64,000 bases of DNA from positions 8,558,501-8,622,500 of the forward strand of contig CM040101.1 of assembly GCA_022496805.1 (NCBI GenBank), written 5' to 3'. The translations under genes and the position numbers were made by a program. Positions 10,754-20,277 of this stretch are shown in pieces. Source of the stretch: Pohlia nutans. Taxonomy: Eukaryota > Streptophyta > Bryopsida > Bryales > Mniaceae. The notes below the pieces were generated by a model that was not told the DNA's origin, ran no database searches, and saw only the letters and a list, made by a program, of their open reading frames with translations. Each line of letters begins with the position of its first letter. Within the stretch, counting starts at the first letter, position 1.

Positions 10754-12340
10754 TCAGTATGCGGATGGTCGGTTCACTTTTAAATCAATCTCTTCTAGAC
10801 ACCAGTTCGACATCACATTGACTGAGGACCCGCCGTCCACTAGGCAGCCTGGTATTTTAACTCCATTAATCTCAGCTACTACTCGTGGTGCTTGCAAGTC
10901 ATCTCCGCATTTTGTTGCTACATAGGTATAACCCGTCTTGCTTTTCTTCCTGGTACTCACCGCGGATCGCAACTCTCTTCGTAACGACGGACACCGTGCC
11001 ACTAGTTGTCCAATCGTTATATGAGCTTGTTGCATGGACAGGTCCTCGGTGATTGAATACTCTCTTTGACCTTTACTTATCAGCATATCGTCAATCCCTA
11101 TTTTCCTTCGCGGCTTCACAACACTGCCTTTTACTGCTTCGTTGTTCGGTCCCACAAATTTCGATCTTTTCCTTCCTGACCTAATTTTCGGATCAACTCG
11201 ATCACCACTTGGCCTTCCCCTTTTCTCGCCGCTTGCAGCCATGGATTCCATTATGTCTTCGATCTCTGATGGTGAGTCGAGCACTTGTTCCAGCATATTG
11301 ACTTCTGCTTGCTTCCCTTTTGATTCATCTGCGGGCGGAGCTCGTCTTTTCGGGCAGTCATAACGCACGTGTCCCAATTCTCCACATTCATAACACGTTA
11401 CATTGAAGCCCATTGATCTCTGAGGAGTGAAGGGTCTCCCTCCGCGTTGCTCATGATTTGAAATGGCACCTCCTCTTGGACCGTCACCGCCGTACCTTCT
11501 CTCAAGTGTACGCTCATCTGATCTCGCACCTCCATACGATCGGTCTCCATTGTTGTGGTATGAGTTATTATTTCTCCATCGCGGCCCGTCTCCTCTACTT
11601 TCATACCTACCATCTTGCTCACTACGCCTTGGCCCGTTATGATATTCTTCGCCCCTATATTGTCGGCCCCCGTCGTGGTTATTTCTTCCACATCCACGTT
11701 CGTCCTGCTTTTGGCTCTGCAACCAGCACATTGCCAATGCCTGCATCTGATTTGCCAAAGCAGTCATATCAGATATCATGGGGGTAGTATTAGCTTCATC
11801 ACCGTTTTGTGCTTTCACATACGTAGCCTGCGGTAGTTGCGGTTGCGCCCCGACCGCGGGAATGGATTGCGTCACACGCCCCAGTGCAGCAGGCGTTGTT
11901 AATGAAGATTGCTTGGACGTATTCTCTTGTTGTCGCAGCATGGTGTCGACCGTGCTTGACGTTGTTTGCATTGGCGCTGGTTGCACAAGTGTCAACACCG
12001 GCACCGGTTGTGCTTGCATGGTACACGGAGGTGTCAGAGCCATGCCAAGGGGTCGCACCACGTTCTGAACACTTGCCTCTTGTCGATATGCCAATTCCGC
12101 AGCTCCCTCGAGTGTAGTGGGTCTCAAGTAATTCAAGTCTTGTTGTATGTGTGGAGTACATCCAGTGATGTATCCACGAAGCACCATGCTGTCAATGCCT
12201 TTCATTTCGACTTCAGATATTTCATCTGTTGATGTCAATGCTCCGTTCATCTCTGCAGCCAAGCTTTTCTTTATCTTCTCACCGAGCTCTCGGACCCTTT
12301 CCGTATATGCTCTTGCGCTCTCCTCATCACCTTGCCGCAA
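10754..12340 (-). CDS. gag: Retrotransposon gag (C-terminal part) and protease start
   Basis: Continuous 528-codon stretch in the same frame as the upstream gag piece and the downstream pol. It begins with the conserved gag segment RQGDEESARAYTERVRELG. A long Gln/Pro/Gly/Arg-rich region follows, then a CCHC zinc knuckle (CYECGELGHVRYDC, spacing C-x2-C-x4-H-x4-C). It ends in the first half of the aspartic protease, with DGGSSVNVM as the active-site region. The frame stops at TGA (10756-10754), in the middle of the protease; a second TGA lies at 10750-10748. Each could arise from CGA (Arg) by one C-to-T change. Confidence 0.92.
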   Translation of the reverse strand: MRQGDEESARAYTERVRELGEKIKKSLAAEMNGALTSTDEISEVEMKGIDSMVLRGYITGCTPHIQQDLNYLRPTTLEGAAELAYRQEASVQNVVRPLGMALTPPCTMQAQPVPVLTLVQPAPMQTTSSTVDTMLRQQENTSKQSSLTTPAALGRVTQSIPAVGAQPQLPQATYVKAQNGDEANTTPMISDMTALANQMQALAMCWLQSQKQDERGCGRNNHDGGRQYRGEEYHNGPRRSEQDGRYESRGDGPRWRNNNSYHNNGDRSYGGARSDERTLERRYGGDGPRGGAISNHEQRGGRPFTPQRSMGFNVTCYECGELGHVRYDCPKRRAPPADESKGKQAEVNMLEQVLDSPSEIEDIMESMAASGEKRGRPSGDRVDPKIRSGRKRSKFVGPNNEAVKGSVVKPRRKIGIDDMLISKGQREYSITEDLSMQQAHITIGQLVARCPSLRRELRSAVSTRKKSKTGYTYVATKCGDDLQAPRVVAEINGVKIPGCLVDGGSSVNVMSNWCLEEIDLKVNRPSAY

Positions 12341-12346
12341 AGTGCC

Positions 12347-12610
12347 CTAGGATGCTACCAATGATTGGTATGATTCGGTAATTTGATAAGTGTTAAGGAG
12401 CTCTTTTTCCAGTAACTCCCAATTCTTTTTTGTCGTGACCGATTGCCGAGTGTACCATGTCGAAGCTGTTTTGTCCAGGAAAGTGGGTAGCAGCTCAGCC
12501 CACGAAGCCGGCGTCACAAAACCGCTGCAAATGCAGCCTCGCTTGAAGCTCTTTATGTACTCCACCGGATCTTCCCCGTCCAGTCCTGCGAATGCCGGTA
12601 TGATTGTCAT
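12347..12610 (-). CDS. gag: Retrotransposon gag N-terminal fragment
   Basis: 87 residues starting at ATG 12610, which follows an in-frame TAA by four codons. The start MTIIPAFAGLDGEDPVEYIK and the later TASTWYTRQ and LEKELLNTYQ are typical of the gag domain of plant gypsy elements. It ends at TAG (12349-12347), in frame with the rest of gag. The original codon was most likely CAG (Gln). Without this stop and the two TGA codons, gag-pol would be one frame of about 1685 codons from 12610 to 7553. Confidence 0.88.
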   Translation of the reverse strand: MTIIPAFAGLDGEDPVEYIKSFKRGCICSGFVTPASWAELLPTFLDKTASTWYTRQSVTTKKNWELLEKELLNTYQITESYQSLVAS

Positions 12611-12924
12611 ACTTTCGTCCCCTTAATTTTATGACTTGATTTGAGGTTCCCGAGAATATTGATTTTTACTATTCGCTCCAATAGAGGATTCCTCACTATG
12701 GAACTCAAAGATGTGAATAACTCTTCATGAAATGCCAAGTTTTGACTTTGGCACCTACTCGCGAGCATGCACAACAACGGACCGTATGCAAATTAGCACT
12801 CTTACAGATATTTTCGTTTCAATTCCACACGATCGAAGGCAAACCATGAGTCCCAGGCATCATGTCAATGTCGAGAGTGTATAATCTACTACACTATATC
12901 AACTAACGTCCGTGCTTTGATTAT

Positions 12925-13203
12925 CTATCTGATTCGGTTCAGTGTCAACTGCCAGATTATTATTCCCATTTCGCAAATCACTGATTCTATTATTTCAGCA
13001 ATCTCTGAGTCATTGAGTAATCTCTCATAATATAACTCTAACCTCTTCGCTGCATCAGCAGTATCTATTAATGGAGCAAATTTCATCTCAAGAAATCTTA
13101 TGGTTTCAATGAGACCAGATAAATTTCTCGGAGGTGTAGGATGGAGTTCTACTCTTGAGACTGTTTCCTCTTCGTCATCATAAGTCTCGTACAACCTACC
13201 CAT
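12925..13203 (-). CDS. Small unknown ORF between primer site and gag
   Basis: A 92-residue ORF from ATG 13203 in the element's leader, in the gag sense. The protein is acidic (YDDEEETVSRVE near the start) and probably helical (IETIRFLEMKF, AKRLELYYERLL, EIAEIIESVI). I recognise no family. It could be an accessory reading frame or the decayed start of a longer gag. The rest of the leader, 12611-12924, shows nothing else clear. Confidence 0.4.
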   Translation of the reverse strand: MGRLYETYDDEEETVSRVELHPTPPRNLSGLIETIRFLEMKFAPLIDTADAAKRLELYYERLLNDSEIAEIIESVICEMGIIIWQLTLNRIR

Positions 13204-13276
13204 GTTGTTTTGATCCCAAGCGTGTTACACTAAAGCTCATATTTCAATTTCATTTAATTTGAAGGTCAAATTCGCT

Positions 13277-13294
13277 TCCACGCTCACCGCACCA
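13277..13294 (-). other. tRNA primer-binding site (tRNA-Phe type)
   Basis: In sense the site reads TGGTGCGGTGAGCGTGGA, four bases after the 5' LTR. Its complement ends ACCGCACCA and, from memory, matches the last 18 bases of plant cytosolic tRNA-Phe with CCA. The TGG start and position make the site sure; the tRNA identity rests on recall. Confidence 0.75.
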
Positions 13295-13298
13295 AAGA

Positions 13299-13767
13299 TG
13301 AGAATAGCAAAATAATTTCCTCACGAAATCTCGCATGTATACACTGAGTCCACTCACACACACACATGGGTTTGCGCACACACACACAAGTCCAGAGAAG
13401 CTTGCTAATTCAGCACTTTATTCACTTATAATCTTGCGTACACTTTCTTTGATTTTTCCACCCACCTTCCTCCGTCACTCCCACATGAGTTCGGCCTGGA
13501 AATCCCCTCTTTCCCCGCCTTAAATCACCCATCTCTATTCCTCAACCGTCGGTTATCGGATAACCGTCACGACTCCACAATCATGAATGCGCTCTAACCC
13601 TAACCGCTAACTGCCAAAGCTAACCGCTAGTAGTAGAATAGTATCTAGTTCCAATGCACGAATGCAATAATTGCAATAAATGTAGATTATGTGTTCGAGT
13701 CCTAATACCGTCGTCGAAGTAGTTCATATGCGTTGATACCTATGTGAGCGGAAAAATCACCATGACA
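13299..13767 (-). repeat. 5' LTR of the gypsy element
   Basis: Right copy of the 469-bp LTR, 5' in element sense. It differs from the other copy at a G/A site (CACGAAATC against CACGGAATC) and a C/T site (CCTCTTTCC against CCTCCTTCC), both transitions. Confidence 0.95.
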
Positions 13768-13929
13768 GTGCTTATCAGGAAGCGTCCCTTGTGACAGCCC
13801 CGCAACCTCATTTCCTTGTAGTCATCGACCGAAGGCATCATTTTTTGATCCCTTGTTGGTTCATGGACAATTTCTCCATTGTGATAGTTGTTCTGACCAG
13901 TTGCTCAGTCGATTTGCAACCTTAATAAA
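13768..13929 (+). promoter_or_regulatory. Displaced end of the ATM 3' UTR with poly(A) signal
   Basis: The sequence after the retrotransposon continues GTGC from the left flank and reaches AATAAA at 13924-13929, followed by T/G-rich sequence. Without the insertion this would lie about 200 bp after the ATM stop codon, a normal distance, so I infer it was the original 3' end. In the present allele the element's own poly(A) sites or read-through must be used. Confidence 0.55.
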
Positions 13930-16304
13930 AAAACGTTTTGTTTGTCTTGTAACATGCGATGTGAGTATTGAAAAATTCAGAAAAAGCACGTGTTGGGACC
14001 AGGATTTTCTCGGATGAAATGTCTACCGTGTCGGGGTCGTGAGTTGCTGAAAGATGGCTTGAAGAGTTCCAAATTAAGTCATGAAAGATACCACTTAAAG
14101 GACTGAGATTGTACTAAGGTACAAGCAAATCATTTCTTTTTGCAAATCTTTGTGGTAATCTGCAAACTATCTTAGTTCAAACCCAACCGTTAGATATGAA
14201 GAAAACCAAATTAGAAACATGTCAAAAATTTCAATTAGAAAAAAGTTATTCTTATTTAAAAGTATTAATCCAAGATTTCTTAACTCAAGATTTCTTAACC
14301 TGGAGTTAACTCTAAAACGTCCAGGATTTTTCCTCATTTCTGAGCACCATATTCACAACTTCCCTTTCATTCCTTTGATAAATTTTTATTTATTTTTATA
14401 CATTATAGAGTACACTGAAATGAAGCAAAATATGTAATTTATTACCCTAATTGAGAAAAATAATTCATTGCTACAAAGTATGTCATCATGAAGTACTCTT
14501 GAGACTTTTTTTTAGAGTTTTCAATTTGGATGATAGGAGGAACTTCAAATTAGAAATTAAAAGAACCAAAACAAAAAAATATTCATTTGACACACTTTGA
14601 AAGTGATTTAATAGTTGAATATTCTAATCGCCTAATGCTTGGGCTAGCATCCAAATTGATAGCTGTTTATGTATCATGCCCCTTGTTCAATGCGACGTCT
14701 CAATATCGTCTTGGACGTATGATGAAACACGTGCTCAATGATGTTCTCTATGGTACAAATTAATGTCAAGAGTTAAAATAATTAATTAAGGAAGGGCATT
14801 ACACGTTTCGGACTCTCATTCATAATGTTCATTTGTCATATCTGTGCAAAGACATGTGGTTAGGCCCCATTACAATACTTCCTTTTCATATTTCATCCTA
14901 TATGCACTATTTCTCAACCACAACATTTTGTACAAAATACAAGGAAAAATAAGTGCAATCCCTTCTACTTTTCTTGCTATGCATTAGAGTTATCCGAAAA
15001 CAGGAGAGGAGTTTTCAAACTTCTATGGTATGTTTGCATGCCAATATAATCAATTTCTGACAACCATTGTTCATGAATAGTCCCTTGGTCCTTTCATGAA
15101 TAGATCTTTAGGCTTGGAGGAATTTGTGGGAACTTGTGGGAACTTCTCTAGCATTGGGGAGGTCATGAGTTCCATGCCCCATGGTGGTGCAGGGTCTTGC
15201 TTTAAATTATTCTCCAACTCACCATAGACTAGTTTTGCAATCTTTTTGAACTCAAAACGAGTCTAAAGTGAATTTGAGGTTTCTTTCCACTTTGAGACAC
15301 TCTTTTCAGTTAATTTTATTGGCATTGATATTGTCATCCAACTTTGCATTGCACATTCATGTCTTGTAATTACTATTTTCATGTTATTGCACATTGTGCA
15401 TTTTTTAATATTAAACACTAGTCATTAAACCAATTTTTTAAATGTGTAGCATTGGCACAACAAAGAATAAAATGAATCATGACTACAAATCAACTACACA
15501 TCAACCATGGAATCAAATTTTATTTTGTCAAAATTGATTTATCTCAAAAATTTGGAATTTCAAATCTTTCTTTTCAACTTTTGACTACGGTTTGACCAAT
15601 TTCTATCCAAACTTTGATTATGAAAAGCATCTATGTTTAATTCTAGATTTAAAATTCACTAAAGTTCCCACTTGGAAAATCTCACCTTCAAGAATATTCA
15701 AAAAGAAAAACATAAATAGAAAGTATTAAAAACTAATAAAATTTTCAAAAAGACTAAAATACATAATAATTCAATTTAAAGACTTTGAAAATTACCAAAA
15801 CAAAACCGAAAACCACTTAGGATGTTTATTTTAACATGTTTGAATAAATGAAAAATTTGTAGCTCAAAATTCCATGAAAATTTCTCTTTTTCATGAAATT
15901 GGGGTGCACTTCTTTTAACCCCGAAAGCCCAAGGGGTATGGAGAGAAACTAAGATGTATTATAAAATGTGACTCATAACTTTGATGAAGTCAGTTATTCC
16001 AACAAAGAAAATGCAGAACATGATGTTGAAAAATTAACCACATGGTCAAATTTCCAAAAATAGTTTTAGATCTTCATTGAATGAATTTGGAAACAAATGC
16101 TTTCACTGATTGGCGAGCTGATTGGTCAGAGCCGCATTGAATAATTTGCAGAACAAGTTGTTTGGAATTGGGAATCAACATCGGGCCCCCATTTTCAAAC
16201 CTTTAAATGACTTAAAACTCATTTAATAGTCGCATAAGTATTATATGAGTTTTAAGTGGCTAAAAGGTAAGAGCCCCTCTTCTTGTGCCACCTCACCTTG
16301 AGTC
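13930..16304. other. AT-rich spacer, no gene seen
   Basis: Only short ORFs without recognisable domains. Low-complexity A/T-rich sequence, probably worn repeats. No paired inverted ends could be assigned here. Confidence 0.5.
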
Positions 16305-16560
16305 TTAAAAATAATTTATACTTTGAAATATGAAAGGAGTTGGGGCATTGATCAAGATCCGAATACATACACTAATGGAACATGAACAAAAGAACACAAT
16401 CAATAAATAAATACAACATAACGAACTCTCAAACACAAGAAATACCACATAGTACATGTGTTGTATTTGTAAGTATTTGTTGTATTTTGAGATATTTGTA
16501 GAGTATTTTGGTGCTTTTACATAGGTATTTACATATCTAATAAAGTCCGATTCCAATTTC
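16305..16560 (+). repeat. Dispersed repeat, copy 1 of an inverted pair
   Basis: The stretch around ATATGAAAGGAG ... TGATCAAGATC ... CATACACTAATGGAACATGA recurs on the other strand at 32050-32290. Internal similarity is patchy but runs the full length. No coding content. Confidence 0.65.
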
Positions 16561-17677
16561 TATTTATTTTTGCATCATCAACAAAATCAAAAGTTGCACA
16601 TCTCAACTTCACACACCAGATTGAGATAGTTCACAAATTTTGCACCATTTCATTTTCTGGTGTCCTAGTGATCACTTATTGGTTACCTGGGCACAAAAAG
16701 ATTAAATTTAAAAAAATGTGAAAAAAAATTCCTAAAATTTCGGCCCTCATTAAAATAATATAATTAGTGCCATCTCAGATTGTTACTCTCCAAGACTGCT
16801 CATTTTCAAACATCACAACTGCAGCGACATTGAGTTTACCCTTGAAGGACTCAGGATTTGTAGTTTTGAAATGATGAATTTAATCACTCATAATGAAAAA
16901 CATAATTTAGACGGGACCAAAATTTATATCACCAACATTGCATGTATTGGTCATAAAACTAACTTTGAACGAAATGCCTATGGGAGGGGAGGGTGGATTG
17001 CCCCCTTACTCATACCAGTCATTTTTTTGGTTTTTTCATTTTGGGGGCTCTAGGTGTTTTTATGGAAGTTTTGATTCTACATTTGAGTTCTGCGACTCCT
17101 AATTAGTCTAGAATGACGTACCGTGTCCAAAAACAAGGTCTAGTTTTTGTTTTTGTATTTATACTTTACTTCTCGTATGAGCATCAATCCACCCTATCCC
17201 ATAGTTATGGGAGGACCCATTTCCAAAAAGAAATTCTCACTTTTTCATTCGGGCAACAAGTGGAGAACAAGTGAAACAAGTAGTGGCACTACAAGTGGAG
17301 AACAACAAGTGAAACAAGCAGTGGCACTATGAATACCTCTAATTCAAATGCTTTTTAGATTTAAACAATTTGATTTGTTTCTCAACAAACCATGTCATCG
17401 CAAATTTATTTTAGAGCAGAGAATTAGTTTAATACTATACTCTAGAAAAATGCTCTAGGGTGTAAAAAGATACAATTGTAGGAAGATGATGGGGTTGGTA
17501 GAAAATATTTCTAAAAAGGAATTCCAATTTTTTTAGGAAATTGTTCTTTCAAAGATAAAAGGAAATGATTAATGAAGAATCTTGAAAGTATTCCATTTCT
17601 AAAACCTTATTTTTCAAAAAAACATAAAAAATTAGCATAGATGTGCCAATGTGCCCTCCGCCGATCATAAAATGTAA
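16561..17677. other. Spacer, no gene seen
   Basis: AT-rich DNA with short ORFs only. A small direct duplication (ACAAGTGGAGAACAA... near 17259-17305) is the only local structure noted. Confidence 0.45.
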
Positions 17678-17981
17678 GGGTATGGCCACCCATGCCTTCC
17701 CAAAGTCTCACACTCAAAAACTAGGTGAAAAATGCCAAGGACCTTCAAAAATGCCTCTTGAATCTCAATCCTAGCATGTTAAGAAATAGCCCTTCAAATC
17801 AGTGTTTAGTTGACTATATTCCCACATTCTACTTGTGATTGGTTCATTGACTATTTGATGTGCACTTTTGATGTGTTAGGGGCGTGTAAGGGTGGGGGAG
17901 TGTAAGTGCAAGGTCTCTTCAAATGTAGATGAATAATTTCAGCAAGTCAACTCTAACGTGCATGGGTGTGAATGCTCTAAA
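17678..17981. repeat. Inverted-end element related to 54941-55247
   Basis: Similar in reverse orientation to 54941-55247 over about 300 bp; shared blocks include CCCACATTCTACTTGTGATTG and GATGTGCACTTTTGATGTG. The ends (GGCCACCCATGCC; GCATGGGTGTGAATGCTC) are inverted copies of each other. No ORF. Confidence 0.6.
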
Positions 17982-18054
17982 CACCCGGAGCTTGCTACTG
18001 TAGATTTATGAAGTGTAAGCAACTCGTCAGCAAACAAAAAATTATAAAAAATTA

Positions 18055-18109
18055 TTTTAAAAGAAAAAAGAAAAAAAAAACAAATTAAAAAAAAAAAAAA
18101 AAAAAAAAA
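18055..18109. repeat. Poly(A)-rich tract
   Basis: Almost pure A with a few G, T and C, including an uninterrupted run of about 20 A. Could be a retroposed tail or simple slippage. Confidence 0.7.
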
Positions 18110-18303
18110 GTAAAATCAGTCAGAAAAGTAAATCATATCAATGCGTAGAAGAATGCCTGCTAACCTCTAGCCTGGGCCCACATGACCACCGGCGAACTGC
18201 CTACCACCTGGCCCAGGCTGGAGGGTGGCCAACCACTACTAATCTGTTATCGGCAGCCTTGTCTCATTGAGCGTTTTTGTTGAAGTGGAAGCTAACTGGG
18301 TGA

Positions 18304-18366
18304 TTACACCCGGGTGCTAGTAGTGAACTAGCAGTTACACCGAGGTGCTAGTAGTGAACTAGTAGT
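18304..18366. repeat. Two-copy 31-bp tandem repeat
   Basis: Unit containing GGTGCTAGTAGTGAACTAG, repeated twice directly before the TTAA-bounded element. Confidence 0.75.
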
Positions 18367-18369
18367 TAA

Positions 18370-18772
18370 CCCTTAAACGTCAAGGTAAGCCCCATGGGCT
18401 TAGTAAAAAGAGAATAATGAAGAAAAAAGTGGATTTTCTCAACCAAATCAAGCGTGGATTGGTGCGTTGGAAAGCTACTGAAAAAGCGATCTAAATTCCA
18501 AATTTGCGCCTCATTTGGGAGATTGTAGAAACATTGGCAAGCAATCAAAGTTATCAAAATGAGCAGGAGTTGAGGTTGGGGCAGTTGAGGTCGTTTTCTG
18601 AAAAGTGCCGCAGTGCTACAATGCCGCAATAATGCTGGCTAGCAGAGCCGTTTTTCCAAAAAAAACCAAAAAAATAAAATAAAAAAATAAATATATTTTT
18701 ATTTTTTTTCCTCCTACAAAAATTTAGATTCCTTTCGGGCTGCCCCGCCCAGGCCCTCTTGACGTTTAAGGG
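18370..18772. mobile_element. TTAA-bounded inverted-repeat element
   Basis: A 403-bp element between TTAA at 18366-18369 and TTAA at 18773-18776. Ends CCCTTAAACGTCAAG and CTTGACGTTTAAGGG are perfect inverted repeats. TTAA target sites with CCC-starting ends are the signature of piggyBac-type transposons. No transposase; the 87-codon minus ORF inside is not recognisable. Confidence 0.8.
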
Positions 18773-18849
18773 TTAACTTAGTACGATCTGAAGTCACCTA
18801 TCGAGAGGGAGGCATTGTAATCTCCGCCCACCAAGACAGGACAAAAACG

Positions 18850-18857
18850 TATAAAAG
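18850..18857 (+). promoter_or_regulatory. TATA box before the small ORF
   Basis: TATAAAAG in a locally GC-richer stretch, 181 bp before ATG 19031. Position and sequence fit a plant core promoter for the small ORF, allowing a leader of about 150 bases. Confidence 0.45.
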
Positions 18858-19030
18858 GCAACTCTCTCCCAGAGTTGCACAGAGTTGTGAATTGCAATTG
18901 TTTTGTATCGTCTTTGTTTGTCCTCCTTATGCAAGAGTCTGTGGTACTATTACAACAGTTTTCACTGTTTGCATCTTCCGCTTTCTCGTCTCCTTGCGGT
19001 TTTGCTTGTGGTGCTTGTTTCCCTGCGGTT

Positions 19031-19255
19031 ATGGCGGGAGACTGGGCTATTTTTGGGGCGGGTTTGGCGATTGGAGCGGGCTTGTTTTGGATCGGCGAGG
19101 GGTTGAAGGACGGGATGAAGAATATTAACATTGGAATCGAGGAGAGGGACGTGGAGTACCAATCGCAAATCAAGTTGCGGAGAAAATCTTCTCTTCTAGC
19201 TTCGCGTTCAAAGGACACAAAGCCCGTATGCACAAATATTGTATGCAAGGATTGA
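19031..19255 (+). CDS. Small putative membrane protein (unrecognised)
   Basis: 74 residues from an ATG in good context (CGGTTATGGCGG). The N-terminus (MAGDWAIFGAGLAIGAGLF, then WIGEGLKDG) is a likely single membrane span. A basic tail with KLRRKSS follows. Base composition is clearly GC-richer than the DNA around it. A longer frame opens at 18875 but starts before the likely leader. I do not recognise the family. It may be a real small gene, or the first exon of a gene captured with the FAB1 fragment next to it; CCCGTATGC near 19224 could be a donor of such an exon. Confidence 0.35.
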   Translation: MAGDWAIFGAGLAIGAGLFWIGEGLKDGMKNINIGIEERDVEYQSQIKLRRKSSLLASRSKDTKPVCTNIVCKD

Positions 19256-19329
19256 GTTAACCTTTTTAGGTGTTTTGAACACCACCATTGTTTAGAAAAT
19301 TATCACCCTCTTTGCATGTTTGGACTTCA

Positions 19330-19733
19330 ACTCTAAATTCCTATGCAACGTCTCCTGGTCCCTGCGAGGGACTGTATAATTTGAATTTGCAGATTTTGGG
19401 TTGCTTTTCTTGTCGATACTTAGAGATTGCTGCTTTGTGGCATGAATGCCGGAGGTTTTTCCAACTTAGTTTGATATGTGCAAGCTTGAGCATGTAGTTT
19501 TTATGGATGCTGAAGTTTGGCTCTGGCCCGGGCTTGGGTCTTCTATACAGCACCAAAGCGCTGTAATCGCGTGTTCAACTTGTAAGTCTTAATGTTTGCC
19601 TTAGAGTTGGAGAGTCTGCTGCAGAAGGAGCGAAGATTTCGAGGAGCAGCTGCAGATGGCGACTCCTTTGGAGTCTTTTGCTGACGTCTTACCCCTCAAC
19701 AAGTTGCGTTGTCACCTGGCATTGTTTACTGTG
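19330..19733 (+). pseudogene. Rearranged FAB1 fragment
   Basis: Two separate parts of the FAB1 locus are joined here, in the orientation opposite to FAB1. 19330-19510 matches the region upstream of the FAB1 start (38706-38890, minus), including the block GGGTTGCTTTTCTTGTCGAT. 19515-19733 matches FAB1 codons around 36240-36420, encoding GLGPLYSTKALEARVQL and then ESLLQKE...FEEQLQMA.P..SFAD...LNKLR.HLAL. The roughly 2.3 kb between them is missing. Frame is lost by a one-base insertion in the ...KERRF segment and a 23-bp intron-like insertion near 19583-19605. It ends where a CTACACCG-type repeat begins. Confidence 0.85.
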
Positions 19734-19969
19734 GGTGGGTGAATGGCGTGGGTACATTCATCCATTTGGACAAATTCTCATCTATTTTAACAATTTTTCA
19801 TCCAATTTGGATGAATTTTTACCACAATATTTTGAAATTTTAATTATTAGTACAACCTCTCGTAAATACCGTGGGCCACAATATACCATACATGAGGATC
19901 GAATTCAGACAGCCAGGTGTCAAAATTGAAACCGACCACGACATAGCGGGTATGGTGATTTCGGTGTAG
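19727..19969. repeat. 5'-truncated copy of the CTACACCG-type element
   Basis: Similar to 29200-29395 from ACTGTGGGTGGGTG onward, including ACATTCATCCATTTGGACAA, and ending CGGTGTAG like the other copy. Its left terminus is missing and the FAB1 fragment sits there instead. Confidence 0.7.
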
Positions 19970-20277
19970 TGATTAGGAATCGTTATTTTTTAAGCTTGTG
20001 AAGTAGGAGCGTGAAATTTTGTATACAACATTGCAACTCCATGAACAACATACGTGTAAAATTTGGTGGCGTGAAAATATAGGATGATAACATTTAAAAT
20101 TAAAACCCAATTTCAATGTTTAATATGTAAAAAGTCGTAATAGCTACAAAAAGGCTTTTACATTCCATTTTTTTGGTAGAAAGTAAAGGATATGATGAGG
20201 AACAATACAATACATTTCAAATATGCGAATAGGGAACTTGCATAGAACGAACTTTGTTCATTTGAATTAACTTTTAA

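Larger units (their letters stand above)
7033..13767 (-). mobile_element. Ty3/gypsy LTR retrotransposon in the ATM 3' UTR
   Basis: A 6735-bp element read on the minus strand. Two 469-bp LTRs (7033-7501 and 13299-13767) differ at only two positions by my reading. Each starts TG and ends CA in the element's sense, and the insertion is flanked by GTGC at 7029-7032 and 13768-13771. Order in sense: 5' LTR, primer-binding site, leader with a small ORF, gag, protease, reverse transcriptase, RNase H, integrase, purine-rich tract, 3' LTR. Protease-RT-RNH-IN order makes it Ty3/gypsy. I see no chromodomain at the integrase C-terminus, so it is probably non-chromoviral. The coding frame carries three stops. 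Position 46 bp after the ATM stop codon, with a poly(A) signal after the right LTR, places it inside the ATM 3' UTR. Confidence 0.96.

Noticed and set aside
18778..19248. 156-codon Pro/Ala/Lys-rich ORF on the minus strand opposite the small ORF
   Set aside because: No domain and no promoter-like sequence in its direction; likely a shadow of the plus-strand frame.
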